Shown: piece after piece, positions 16,130 through 25,592 of the stretch
Layout: each line of letters opens with the position of its first letter
How positions within the stretch are numbered: the stretch's first letter is position 1
From: Candidatus Poseidonia sp.
Lineage (GTDB): Archaea > Thermoplasmatota > Poseidoniia > Poseidoniales > Poseidoniaceae
Reading direction: 5' to 3'
DNA length: 64,000 nt
NCBI GenBank assembly: GCA_016778305.1
Contig: JADHPT010000007.1
Location: 1 to 64,000, forward strand
Program-made: the position numbers and the translations under genes
The notes under the pieces: model-generated
Seen by the model: the letters and a program-made list of their open reading frames with translations, nothing else
Told to the model about the DNA's origin: nothing
Database searches by the model: none

Positions 16130-16744
16130 TCACTTTTTTGAAGTGGTCCAAAGAAGGGCAACGATAGCCACAAGAGCCACGACAAGAATGATTCTATCGC
16201 CTGAATCAAGACCGTCGATACCTTCGCTGGGAGTCAAATCACCCTCAAAATCCACGCCTCCAATGGTATAGGTTGCTGATGCCCATGCATCTCCACTCGT
16301 TTCCCCGTTTCCATTTACAGCATTTCCATTGATGACAAAATCGGTTCGGCTTGCAGTGTCCAGCGGAGAAATCCAACTCACGCTCCAAACACGCTGATAG
16401 GTTCCATTCAAACGGTGAGTCCACCCTCCGTCAAGATACTGTATTTCTGAGTCATTATAGGAGAGGGTTCCGTTACTCACCATCATTCGAAACCCACCCT
16501 GCGATTCATTTTCTCGCTGAGGAACATCACTCGTTACCGTCAGGGTCAACGGGTAGGTCGTATTCGCTTCATAGGTGTCGGGTAACCCTGTTAGTTGAAT
16601 CCCTGTTGAATCAACCGGCGTGTGACACAAGCACCCTTCATTCGCCTCACTTCCAAGCCCATAAGGAGAGCCCGTGACGGCAGGTGACATCAAGAATAAT
16701 CCAAGTACACCGAGCAAAACGAAGCGTTCGCGGTAGGTGTTCAC
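16130..16744 (-). CDS. Secreted, C-terminally anchored protein, choice-of-anchor-V/Reeler-like
   Basis: The 204-residue protein has a signal peptide (about 8-25) and a mature start containing GCLCHTP. A beta-sandwich region follows, with the LTGLPDTYEANTTYPLTLTV pattern typical of choice-of-anchor V / Reeler-like domains. One transmembrane helix lies at the C-terminus (about 183-200) and the tail is SKK. Related domains often have CxxCH near this place, suggesting heme; here the spacing is CxCH, so standard c-type heme attachment is not supported. It is convergent with ftsZ with no gap. The function is unknown; a surface or redox-linked role is a guess. Confidence 0.65.
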   Translation of the reverse strand: MNTYRERFVLLGVLGLFLMSPAVTGSPYGLGSEANEGCLCHTPVDSTGIQLTGLPDTYEANTTYPLTLTVTSDVPQRENESQGGFRMMVSNGTLSYNDSEIQYLDGGWTHRLNGTYQRVWSVSWISPLDTASRTDFVINGNAVNGNGETSGDAWASATYTIGGVDFEGDLTPSEGIDGLDSGDRIILVVALVAIVALLWTTSKK

Positions 16745-16855
16745 ATGCCTTTGTCACGGCCGACTCGTATGATTCTTCCCGTTGACTCGAAAACGATGCA
16801 TCGCAGGTTCAAGAAAAACCATCCATTAAGTAGGATAAGACGCGCAGAAGAGAAC

Positions 16856-17380
16856 ATGATCAGCGAATTTGAACTTCCCGGAGTCGAAGACGACAATGAC
16901 ATGGACATCTACGCTGCCCTTGGTTTGAACACTCCTGTGGGCGACGACGCAGTTGTCGAAACATCGGGTCCGGCCCAGAACTTCCACGATCCACTCGCAG
17001 CCTTCATGGACGACGATGAAGAAGAAGGGCTCACCTTCGGCCAGATGGATGCACCTGCTGTCCCAGTAGAGGAACTTCTTGTCACCCTCGCACGCGACTT
17101 ATTTGACGATGAATTGCTCCAAAAAGTGCTGCCAAATCTCACGGCGGACTTGAACTCCATGCGAATCCACAGAGATCGTGACGCCTACCACCTTTCCCTC
17201 ATCATTGATATGGGAGGCGAACACATCAAGCCTTTTGCAACTGTTGTCGCAGTTGAAAACGAGTGGAAACCCATGAATCCACCAAAGGGCCTACACGCAC
17301 GGTGGAAGCCAATTTACGACTCGTTGTGCAAGGCTTTGACCGACGCCCTGTCCCAACAAGGACAGCCATCAAGCCTCTGA
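16856..17380 (+). CDS. Acidic soluble protein, unknown
   Basis: The ATG at 16856 (MISEFELPG) gives 174 residues. The longer frame from 16745 adds a basic leader that overlaps the promoter of the divergent secreted protein. The first half is strongly acidic and low in complexity (DDNDMDIYAAL, DDDEEEG). The second half (from about residue 85) has alternating hydrophobic strands and helices that suggest a small alpha/beta domain. No catalytic motif is recognised. The stop codon at 17378-17380 overlaps the convergent OsmC-family gene by 12 bases. Confidence 0.65.
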   Translation: MISEFELPGVEDDNDMDIYAALGLNTPVGDDAVVETSGPAQNFHDPLAAFMDDDEEEGLTFGQMDAPAVPVEELLVTLARDLFDDELLQKVLPNLTADLNSMRIHRDRDAYHLSLIIDMGGEHIKPFATVVAVENEWKPMNPPKGLHARWKPIYDSLCKALTDALSQQGQPSSL

Positions 17381-17761
17381 ATTGTTGAGTTTGACACGCC
17401 AGTCAAATACGATGGATGAATCCATAGAATGCGAAACGCTGCAGTACTTTTCGTGGCTCTTTGAAACGATTCGCTCCAGCAATTTCAGTGGCACATCACC
17501 CACTACATGGTAAACCATGGTAATGGTTTTGAAAACTCGTGGAGAAGTCGTCGCACGTGTTGAATCCAACTCGACCCATGCTTTGGTGAAGGAACGATCT
17601 TTGAGTCCGACCACCACGTCAGCGAGGGAACAAGCTCCGACCATTTGGAGCGCTAATTGCATAGGACTCGGGCCATCTTCAAAATTAATTTCAATCGATT
17701 GACCAGCACCATTGGTGCAGGTCATGTTGTGCCCTTCCGTCCATTCCACGCGCCCCTGCAT
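17369..17761 (-). CDS. OsmC/Ohr family protein
   Basis: The 130-residue product has the two conserved cysteines of the family. Cys44 is in MVGACSLADVV at the start of the central helix, and Cys107 is in HEKYCSVSHSM. OsmC-like proteins are thiol peroxidases that reduce organic hydroperoxides; the KYCSVSHS form resembles the YhfA-like subgroup, whose substrate is less clear. Length is normal for short members. It is convergent with the acidic-protein gene and divergent from icd, with 58 bases between starts. Confidence 0.85.
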   Translation of the reverse strand: MQGRVEWTEGHNMTCTNGAGQSIEINFEDGPSPMQLALQMVGACSLADVVVGLKDRSFTKAWVELDSTRATTSPRVFKTITMVYHVVGDVPLKLLERIVSKSHEKYCSVSHSMDSSIVFDWRVKLNNSEA

Positions 17762-17819
17762 GGACAGGCGAGGAGCGGTTCATTCTTGAAGTGGACGATT
17801 GTGGCTTCAATTGAGACAC

Positions 17820-19046
17820 ATGGCAGGCACACCCGTTACAATGGAAAATGGACAACTTAACATTCCCAACGACCCGATCATCCACTACATTGAGGGTGAT
17901 GGAATCGGTGTCGACATCACGCCAGTTATGATGAAAGTCGTCAATGCCTCAGTGGAAAAAGCCTACGGCGGTGAAAAAGCAATTCAATGGAACGAAGTGC
18001 TCGCCGGAGAAAAAGCCTTCAATGCCACGGGCGAATGGTTGCCTCAAGCAACTTTGGACGCCATGAAATCTGGCCTGGTATCAATCAAAGGACCGTTGAC
18101 CACTCCCGTTGGCGGAGGTATCCGCTCACTCAATGTTGCACTACGCCAAAAACTCGACCTCTACGCTTGCGTTCGCCCCGTCCGCTGGTACGATGGGACG
18201 CCCTCACCAGTCAAGGCGCCAGGCGATGTTGACATGATCATCTTCCGTGAAAACAGCGAAGACGTTTATGCTGGTATCGAATGGGAATCTGGCAGTGATG
18301 ATGTCAAGAGGGTGATTGATTTCCTTCAAAACGAAATGGGCGTTGATAAGATTCGTTTTCCAAACACATCAGGAATAGGTATCAAACCCATCTCCAGCGA
18401 AGGAACGGCCCGTATCGTTCGTGCAGCCATCCAATACGCCATTGACAACGACAAACCCAGCGTTACCATCGTTCACAAAGGCAACATCATGAAATTCACT
18501 GAGGGTGGGTTCCGAGACTGGGGCTACGCTCTTGCAAAAGATGAATTCGGGGCAACGGAACTTGACGGAGGCCCTTGGTGCACCATGAACAATCCAGTTA
18601 CTGGAAACACCATCCTCATCAAGGACGTCATTGCTGATGCTATGCTCCAACAAATCATTACCCGCCCCGCCGAATACAGTGTCTTGACGACCATGAACCT
18701 CAACGGTGACTACATTTCCGACGCCCTTGCTGCTCAGGTAGGTGGTATCGGTATCGCGCCAGGTGCCAACATCAACTATGACACTGGTATTTCGATCTTT
18801 GAGGCAACCCACGGCACCGCACCAAAATATGCTGGACAGAACAAAGTCAACCCCGGATCACTCATCCTCTCCGCAGAGATGATGTTGCGACACATGGGCT
18901 GGGCAGAGGCTGCAGACCTCATCGTCAAAGGCATGGAAGGCGCTATCTCAAACAAGACGGTTACCTATGACTTTGAACGCCTGATGGATGATGCAACGTT
19001 GCTCTCATGCAGCGCCTTTGGCGATGCAATGATTCAGCATATGTGA
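17820..19046 (+). CDS. icd: Isocitrate dehydrogenase (NADP+)
   Basis: The enzyme oxidatively decarboxylates isocitrate to 2-oxoglutarate in the citric acid cycle. Seen: [13 protein letters not shown] near the N-terminus, the substrate loop with [20 protein letters not shown] and [24 protein letters not shown], and the coenzyme segment [15 protein letters not shown]. The Lys-Tyr of APKYAG corresponds to the residues that choose NADP+ in the E. coli enzyme (established for that family), so NADP+ is likely. The ATG at 17820 (MAGTPVTM) gives 408 residues, the usual size. It is convergent with the giant PIN-domain gene. Confidence 0.95.
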   Translation: MAGTPVTMENGQLNIPNDPIIHYIEGDGIGVDITPVMMKVVNASVEKAYGGEKAIQWNEVLAGEKAFNATGEWLPQATLDAMKSGLVSIKGPLTTPVGGGIRSLNVALRQKLDLYACVRPVRWYDGTPSPVKAPGDVDMIIFRENSEDVYAGIEWESGSDDVKRVIDFLQNEMGVDKIRFPNTSGIGIKPISSEGTARIVRAAIQYAIDNDKPSVTIVHKGNIMKFTEGGFRDWGYALAKDEFGATELDGGPWCTMNNPVTGNTILIKDVIADAMLQQIITRPAEYSVLTTMNLNGDYISDALAAQVGGIGIAPGANINYDTGISIFEATHGTAPKYAGQNKVNPGSLILSAEMMLRHMGWAEAADLIVKGMEGAISNKTVTYDFERLMDDATLLSCSAFGDAMIQHM

Positions 19047-19060
19047 GCTGATGACCTGGT

Positions 19061-22000
19061 TCAGTGCTTGAGCCATGGCTTGAGTGTTCGATGATTCTTG
19101 GTGACACTGAAACCGAATTTTTCTTCGATGGCTCGGTCGAGAAGTGTGAAATCTCCGTCCATTGTGGCTACGAGCACGGATCCAATGTCGGGCAGCGGTT
19201 GCGAAGCCAAATGCATTGCAAGTCGGTAAATATCCAAGTCGGTTTCCTCTGGATAGATTTCTCTGTTATCGATGGTGGTTCGATAGGTGATACCTCGCAT
19301 TTGCTTCAAGGAAGTGAGGTCGGCGAAGACATCGGCATGATGCTTGAGGAAGGTATCGAGTTGTTCGGAGGACGTGGGGAGTTCAGAGAGCATTTCAGAA
19401 GTGGGCGCCCAGGTGCTGTACTGAGCGAGGATATCGTCGACCAATGACAACATGACATCCTCGCTCATTGCTTTCTTGAGCGTATCAGCGTCTATCATGG
19501 CGCTTTGGAAGCGGTGCATCAATCGGTTGTCTTTTGCAAATTGCTTCAATTCACCTCGGACATCGTCAGGAATCATCAGGAAAAGACGCTTTTGGTTGGC
19601 GTGGTGGAGGAGAATGTGGTGGAAACGATTGGAGCCAAGAATGTCGAGATTAGTCTCAAAAACCAGTTTCATGTGTTGATAAACCCGTTCAACCAAAGCA
19701 TCGACGAGAATGTTGGTGTCAATGATGACCAAGGGGGCAAGTGAAAGATTGCGAAGGTAGCGGCGCTTTGATGTTGTAATGTTGTCTTTGTATTGAGAAA
19801 AGAGAGATTGCTCAACACCTGCAAGTCTGCGACGGTCGGAGGCAGAGAACTTGGCTGAGTTTTGTGCTCGTTCAAGGTACATCAGGCCTTCAAATGCGCC
19901 TTCCTCTGCAGCCCCTTTAGCGAGTTCATAGATTTCGTTCATGGTCGGTGACGAACTCTGCATGATTTGCCTGAACTGCTGTTCAATTTGACTTCTCGAA
20001 CGACGGAGGTCTCTGCTGATACGGGTCGATGCAGCCGTGACACGACCGAGGAAGGGCTCAGGAGGCAGGATATGGGATTTCTCATAGGGGTAATTTCTCA
20101 ACAAATCCAATTCTTCTTCGTTGTATACCGTACGTGACTTTTCGATTAAATTCCCCTCAACGTCTTCCTCGGTGTAGGTTTTGCGCATTTGGACATGCGA
20201 GCGAATAAGCCGTGTAGCGGCATCGTTATCTTTGGAAGCCGTGTGGCACACATTGAGATAGAGTTTGAATCGCTCGGTGATGGCTGTTTTCAAGGCAGGC
20301 ACTTTCTGCATCAGCGACACGGCTTCTGAGTATTGCTGAGCGTGAGCGTAGTGAATGAGGGCTTTGCGGTACAGGGCCAATGGAAGGGCGATGGCTGAGT
20401 CATCGTCATCGCTTTCACCGGATTGGTCGCTTCGTTTTGTGCTGTGGCGCTGAGCACTGAACAACTCAGCTGCTCGCGTGTATTCTCTTGCTGAGTTGAG
20501 TTCATCCCCGTTGGATGCGAAAAGGGCAGCACGTGCGAGGGGAGCCCAGGGAGAGCGTGGGTCATGTTGCTGGTACCATTCAACAACGCCAGAGAGCCCA
20601 AGGTCATGCTCGAGAACGAGGAATGCGAAGGAATCGATCAGCCGCATGGGGAGGTTCTCGTCGTTCATCATGGCGTTGATTGCTTCTGCATCCTCAGAAT
20701 GCGCCATACCGATGTGATAACGTTGAAGATAGCCGTTCATCGTCAAGGAAAGAAGCATGACGTCAAAGAGGCGTCGTTCGATGGGTGAGATGTTCAACTC
20801 GTCCAAACTATTGCCCATGTTTTTGATATGTGTGTGACTCACGACGCCATCGCTGGTCAATGCACGACTGATTGGGGAGAAAGCCTTCATCGCTGTTGTG
20901 GTGAAGACGGCGGCTAATTCCGGTGTGTCCTTGTAAATACCTTCCATCAAGAGCAGGAGGTGCTCAGCGATGGGCGTCAATACGGCAGGTACTTCTGCTT
21001 CGTGAATGGCTTGCAGAGCTTGCTCCCGACAGTTCACGAGATGTTCTCGAAGTTCATAGGGAAGGCGAGCAGGGGCAACGTGGCACACGAAGAGGGCCAC
21101 GTAGGGGTGGGAGAGAGGTATCATTGAGTCTGTTGAAACGACGCGAGCCAACCGTTCGATATCCAGGCCTTCCATCAAAAGATGAATGGCGGTGGATTTG
21201 GTATCTGACCACGTATGGCCTTGTAAGTCAGTCAGTGCCTTGGCGGCTGCAAGGCGGATAGGGTTGGCAAGTTTGTCTTCACTGATGATGTTGAACATTG
21301 CTTGTTCGTCGAGATCCGGTAGGAAGTTGAGCAACCAATCGTTAGCACGCTGGTCATCCAGCGAGATGATGAGGGGGAGCAATTCCACGACGTCTGATTG
21401 CCCGTCCAAGCGAAGGCCTTCCAATACATCGAGTGCTTCTTCATCCTTCTTCTCGCGATGAAGTGCCTTGAGGCGCCACCACGTGAGGCGGTCTGTGGCT
21501 TCACTGACACCTGCCTCTGAAAGCAGAGCGATTCCGGCTTCAAGTTCGGAGGAAGTAAGCGATTCAGCCTCATTCGGAGCATGTTCCCAAGCCAGTAATT
21601 GACGTGCTTTGGTGAGTGAATCGTCGCCCTCTGCCGCCAGAGTTCCTGCCCAATCATTGACGTTGCCCAGCATCAAAGATGCTAGGTCTTCAAGTGCGAG
21701 ATACAACGTTTCATCTGCTTTTTTACAGGCGTTTGAGATGGCTTTCGTAACCGGTTGGCCGGCATGAATCATCACCAGGAAGGTCACAAAAGCGAGTGAA
21801 TCCTTCATACTCGTGAGATGGTCGTCAACGATGACTATTCGGCTTCCGCTGATTTGGTTCGTGACCTTTTGCAAGGCGACTTTTGTTTCGGGATGTTCGG
21901 CGCCAGCACTGGCAAGTTTGAGCACGGTTAGCAATTCATCACGATCGCGTGGATCGATGTTGAAAAAGGAAGTACCCATGGATTTCTTTTTGCCTTGCTG

Positions 22001-22510
22001 CTTTGCCTTTGCTTTGGGGAAGGCGAGAAATTGTGAAAGCAACATCGTTTTTTCTCCGATGAGATACCAGACTGGGTGGACGCCTTCATTCATACAGGTT
22101 TCACGCAGAGCCTTCTCGTTCTCGTTCCAAGCCTCATCCCATTCGTCCGCGTCCATTTGCTTGTGAATCAGAAGTGTTGCGAGTTGGAAGGCCGTCGTAT
22201 AGGGGGTTTCGTCGATGATGGCTTGCGGCAGGGGCAGCCAACTTGTGTGCGATTGTCCAGCACCTCGACCACCACGACGCATACGCCCTCGTGGACGCTT
22301 CATGTTTGACCGGCGTGGAGTGGGTGTGTCCTCGTCCTCATCAGCAGCAGGTGGTTCTTCCTCATGTGCAGCGTAAACGAGTACTGAGCGGAGGGGTTTA
22401 TCGAGCATTTTCCATGCTGCTTCACGGTTCATCGTGGCTACCCTGACATTCTTTGTCATAGGTCTTGAAAACGCTGCCTTCAAGCAGGTTTCCATGTATG
22501 CCTCATCCAA
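19061..22510 (-). CDS. Very large helical protein with C-terminal PIN-type nuclease domain
   Basis: The 1149-residue protein is unusual. An Arg/Gly/Pro-rich basic segment lies near the N-terminus (RPRGRMRRGGRGAG, about residues 74-87). About 800 residues of alpha-helical, TPR/HEAT-like repeats follow. A PIN-like domain begins near 926 with VIIDTNILVDAL (Asp931). Its other likely acidic residues are Glu987 in GELKQFA, Asp1091/1093 in EETDLDIYRLA, and Asp1118/1120 in TMDGDFTLLDR, the classic four-acid Mg2+ site of PIN RNases. Starts at 22459 (MTKNV) or 22432 (MNREA) are also plausible. It probably binds and cuts RNA. No antitoxin gene is adjacent, so a simple toxin-antitoxin role is unlikely. 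Confidence 0.75.
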   Translation of the reverse strand: MDEAYMETCLKAAFSRPMTKNVRVATMNREAAWKMLDKPLRSVLVYAAHEEEPPAADEDEDTPTPRRSNMKRPRGRMRRGGRGAGQSHTSWLPLPQAIIDETPYTTAFQLATLLIHKQMDADEWDEAWNENEKALRETCMNEGVHPVWYLIGEKTMLLSQFLAFPKAKAKQQGKKKSMGTSFFNIDPRDRDELLTVLKLASAGAEHPETKVALQKVTNQISGSRIVIVDDHLTSMKDSLAFVTFLVMIHAGQPVTKAISNACKKADETLYLALEDLASLMLGNVNDWAGTLAAEGDDSLTKARQLLAWEHAPNEAESLTSSELEAGIALLSEAGVSEATDRLTWWRLKALHREKKDEEALDVLEGLRLDGQSDVVELLPLIISLDDQRANDWLLNFLPDLDEQAMFNIISEDKLANPIRLAAAKALTDLQGHTWSDTKSTAIHLLMEGLDIERLARVVSTDSMIPLSHPYVALFVCHVAPARLPYELREHLVNCREQALQAIHEAEVPAVLTPIAEHLLLLMEGIYKDTPELAAVFTTTAMKAFSPISRALTSDGVVSHTHIKNMGNSLDELNISPIERRLFDVMLLSLTMNGYLQRYHIGMAHSEDAEAINAMMNDENLPMRLIDSFAFLVLEHDLGLSGVVEWYQQHDPRSPWAPLARAALFASNGDELNSAREYTRAAELFSAQRHSTKRSDQSGESDDDDSAIALPLALYRKALIHYAHAQQYSEAVSLMQKVPALKTAITERFKLYLNVCHTASKDNDAATRLIRSHVQMRKTYTEEDVEGNLIEKSRTVYNEEELDLLRNYPYEKSHILPPEPFLGRVTAASTRISRDLRRSRSQIEQQFRQIMQSSSPTMNEIYELAKGAAEEGAFEGLMYLERAQNSAKFSASDRRRLAGVEQSLFSQYKDNITTSKRRYLRNLSLAPLVIIDTNILVDALVERVYQHMKLVFETNLDILGSNRFHHILLHHANQKRLFLMIPDDVRGELKQFAKDNRLMHRFQSAMIDADTLKKAMSEDVMLSLVDDILAQYSTWAPTSEMLSELPTSSEQLDTFLKHHADVFADLTSLKQMRGITYRTTIDNREIYPEETDLDIYRLAMHLASQPLPDIGSVLVATMDGDFTLLDRAIEEKFGFSVTKNHRTLKPWLKH

Positions 22511-22641
22511 CGATTCTTCCCCTCATTCTCTCCCCCGATTCGGCGTGCTTTCAATGCACCGATGGAGATGGATGAACGCTATGAGGTCACAAACACATAC
22601 TTCCTTGAACCAAGGCACCCTCAGCCGAGACGGGTGCAACC

Positions 22642-23112
22642 ATGGAACTCATCCCCACTGTCGCTCTTCTCCTCCACCCCATTTTGGCCAGTGGACTTGT
22701 GATTTGGGTATGGTGGCAGTATGCATGGCGAAAGAAATCCTACGAATTGAAAGGCGAGGAGCGAGCGCATCACCGCACCCTGCATGAGAAGAACGGGGAG
22801 CGCCTCCTATGGGCCGCCGGCGGTGTCATTCTCATCGCATTTGCTGGGCGTGCCGTCAACGGCTGGTACACCGAAGGCGACGCTTGGTCGGCACTTATGC
22901 CACAGTCCCTTCACGGGTTTATGGGACCTGTTGGATTTGGACTCATGGTCGTACTCACCCGCTACGGTAAGCAAGCAAGAGCCCAACGAGAAGCCGGAGA
23001 GTCCTTCGCTGTAAGTAAACTCAAGCACGGGCGAGCAGCCGATGTCATCATCTATCTCGTGTTCATTCACGCCTTCTTAGGCTTCATCTACACCTTTGAT
23101 GTCCTCGGCTGA
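22642..23112 (+). CDS. Four-helix membrane protein, DUF4079/cytochrome b561-like
   Basis: The 156-residue protein has four hydrophobic helices at about 3-24, 55-75, 88-110 and 130-153. Histidines near helix ends (HHRTLHEKNGERLL, SLHGFMGPVG, VFIHAFLGF) resemble the DUF4079 pattern and could bind heme b, but this is only a likeness. The ATG at 22642 is directly before the first helix. It lies 117 bases upstream of the MMPL transporter on the same strand. Substrate and partners are unknown. Confidence 0.6.
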   Translation: MELIPTVALLLHPILASGLVIWVWWQYAWRKKSYELKGEERAHHRTLHEKNGERLLWAAGGVILIAFAGRAVNGWYTEGDAWSALMPQSLHGFMGPVGFGLMVVLTRYGKQARAQREAGESFAVSKLKHGRAADVIIYLVFIHAFLGFIYTFDVLG

Positions 23113-23229
23113 GCCATCTACTGGCTCATCCATAACGAGTACTGAGGTGCCAATGGAAGGTTGTTTGAAACACACCTGGTGTTCAGCCACAAGACGCTTT
23201 TTCAAATACCCCTTGACTCACGCACGCCC

Positions 23230-25554
23230 ATGGAAGGCGCCACGGACCCTCAAATGCTCAAAGACCGAGCCTTCTTCAAAATGGGATTGTTCATCCACGA
23301 CAATCGAAAAGCAATGATTGCCTTTGGCCTCATTTCCTGTATCTTGATGGGCAGCCTCATCAGCATCGGTGCGGATTGGGCAGAAGGGTTTGGAGAAGAC
23401 GATGTTGAATCGGTGAACGCTGGTCGTTTGATTTCACAGCGCTTTGCCTCCGACAGCGACGACGGAGGCCAGTCCTTCCGTTATCTGGTATTCCACCCGG
23501 TCCTCAACGACACCGATGCATTTTGGCAAGAGGCAGTTACCAACGCACTCAAGCCGTTCGAAGACCATCCTGATGTTGTTGTTGAATATTCATGGGAGGT
23601 CGAAGATATCGACCGGGAAGACGTCACCGCCTCTGACGAAGACGGGTATTACGCCATCAACAAAGTGACCATCACCACCGACCGGAAAGACGCAAAAGCC
23701 CTCATCGATGAACTGCATGATTCAGTTGACCTACATTCAGGATTTGATGCTTGGATGACGGACGGTATTTTCATTGATTGGACTTTTGACGACCGAATCA
23801 AGAAAGATCTGGTCAAGGCTGAGGTTGTGGCTATTCCTCTGACGCTCATCATTCTCGGCCTCATTTTCGGTTCGATTATCGCCGCTGTTTTGCCCATGGG
23901 CATTGGCGGAGGCACCCTATTTGCAGCCGTTGGGATGACCATTTGGCTGTCAAATGTTACCGACGTGACCGTGTATGCTACCAATATTGTATCACTCATC
24001 GGAATTGGTGTTTCTATTGACTATTCGCTGTTCCTCGTCAACCGATTCAGAGAGGAATTGGACCGAGGTCACGATGTGCGAACCGCAACAGCGATGAGTT
24101 GCGCCACTGCTGGAAAGGCCGTCTTTTACTCGGGAATCACCGTCGCCATCGGGTTGATGGGCATGCTCTTCTTCACCAATACCTCGCTTCCTTCGCTGGG
24201 CATAGGAGGGACCATTGCAGTCACCATCGCTATGATCTACTCCACCATCGTCCTCCCAGCCGTGATGGCCTCTCTTGGCCCAAAAATCAACAACTGGAAG
24301 GTTCCCTACGCCTTTGACATGCGTGCTAAAGACGATGGCATGTGGGCTCGAATCGCCAAGCGTGTCATGGATCGCCCTTGGGCTGTCTTGATTCCAACCC
24401 TCATCCTGCTGATTGGAGCGGGGCTTCCGTTTGCTTATGCTGAATTTTCCCTCTCATCCTGGAAGGCCTTGCCACCCGACGATGAATCACGCCAAGGCAT
24501 GGAATTGATCGACGAGCAATGGCCTGACCAAGCTGCGAATTCAATTTTCCTCGTCATCGATACCGACGGTGCTGACCCGCTTTCGGAAACCAACCTTCGG
24601 GCTCAACATGCCTATCTCGCCGATTTACTCAACGATTCACGGGTCGCTGGCGGTATCGGTGTCGGCATGCCTGCTCCAAATATGACTGCGGATGAAGTCG
24701 TTCAATTCTGGACGACACCCGACGAATTCATGCCGCCTGAACAAATCGCTGTTCGGGAGAGTCTCAGAGGAGCCTTCGTTGGTGAAAATGCAACGATGAT
24801 GTCCGTTCAACTCATCGGTGCTCAAACGAACGTGGATTCCCGTCAAACAGTTGAAGACATTCGTGAAGATCGCGACGCCTTCCTCGATGACTTAACAGGG
24901 CAAAACGACCGCTTGCTCGTCGCTGGATTTGCCGCCTACAATGCCGACAATCTTGATGCCATTGCAGACAACCTTCCACGAGCCTTGGCCTTCATCCTCA
25001 TCGCAACATCTGTGCTGATTTTCATGCAGGTCCGTTCAATTGTGATCCCCATCAAAGCCATCGCCATGAACATCCTCTCCATTTCAGCCTCCTTCGGCAT
25101 GCTCGTCTGGGTCTTCCAGTGGGGTTACGGAGCTGATCTTCTGAATTTCACGGCTCAACCGATTGATTCGGGCAACCCCGTCATCATGTTCTGTATCGTC
25201 TTTGGATTGTCAATGGATTACGAAGTTCTGATGCTCTCTCGTATTCATGAGGAATGGGAGCGGACCGGCGACAATACCCTCGCTGTGGCCAATGGGTTGC
25301 AGAAAACGGGCGGACTCATCACGGGAGCGGCAGCGATCATGGTGGTCGTGTTTGGGGCCTTTGGCCTGTCATCCGTCATCATCCTCAAGCAAATCGGATT
25401 AGGGCTCGCATTGGCCATCTTCATTGATGCTACCTTTGTTCGGGCACTGGTTGTGCCCTCTACCATGCGGTTGATGGGCAAATGGAATTGGTGGGCTCCT
25501 GCCTTTCTTCGGCCGTCCTCGCCGCCTGGCCCAATCGATAACGTTGAGGAATAA
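23230..25554 (+). CDS. MMPL/RND family transporter
   Basis: The 774-residue protein (ATG at 23230) has the RND layout: an N-terminal helix, a soluble domain of about 180 residues, a cluster of about five helices, and then the same arrangement again. Both halves carry the MMPL signature in the fourth helix of the set: GIGVSIDYSLFLVNRFREEL and VFGLSMDYEVLMLSRIHEEW. Family members export lipids, hydrophobic compounds or pigments, driven by proton motive force. The frame is open from 23161, but that leader lacks any signal-like features. Lipid or isoprenoid export is a reasonable inference for an archaeon. Confidence 0.88.
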   Translation: MEGATDPQMLKDRAFFKMGLFIHDNRKAMIAFGLISCILMGSLISIGADWAEGFGEDDVESVNAGRLISQRFASDSDDGGQSFRYLVFHPVLNDTDAFWQEAVTNALKPFEDHPDVVVEYSWEVEDIDREDVTASDEDGYYAINKVTITTDRKDAKALIDELHDSVDLHSGFDAWMTDGIFIDWTFDDRIKKDLVKAEVVAIPLTLIILGLIFGSIIAAVLPMGIGGGTLFAAVGMTIWLSNVTDVTVYATNIVSLIGIGVSIDYSLFLVNRFREELDRGHDVRTATAMSCATAGKAVFYSGITVAIGLMGMLFFTNTSLPSLGIGGTIAVTIAMIYSTIVLPAVMASLGPKINNWKVPYAFDMRAKDDGMWARIAKRVMDRPWAVLIPTLILLIGAGLPFAYAEFSLSSWKALPPDDESRQGMELIDEQWPDQAANSIFLVIDTDGADPLSETNLRAQHAYLADLLNDSRVAGGIGVGMPAPNMTADEVVQFWTTPDEFMPPEQIAVRESLRGAFVGENATMMSVQLIGAQTNVDSRQTVEDIREDRDAFLDDLTGQNDRLLVAGFAAYNADNLDAIADNLPRALAFILIATSVLIFMQVRSIVIPIKAIAMNILSISASFGMLVWVFQWGYGADLLNFTAQPIDSGNPVIMFCIVFGLSMDYEVLMLSRIHEEWERTGDNTLAVANGLQKTGGLITGAAAIMVVVFGAFGLSSVIILKQIGLGLALAIFIDATFVRALVVPSTMRLMGKWNWWAPAFLRPSSPPGPIDNVEE

Positions 25555-25592
25555 ACGGTAACCTTTGAAAAGGGAGTTCATTAGGAACTGCT

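Noticed and set aside
16640-16680. c-type heme site in the secreted protein
   Set aside because: The spacing is CxCH, not CxxCH.
19061-22510. PIN-domain toxin of a toxin-antitoxin pair
   Set aside because: The protein is far too long and no small antitoxin gene is adjacent.
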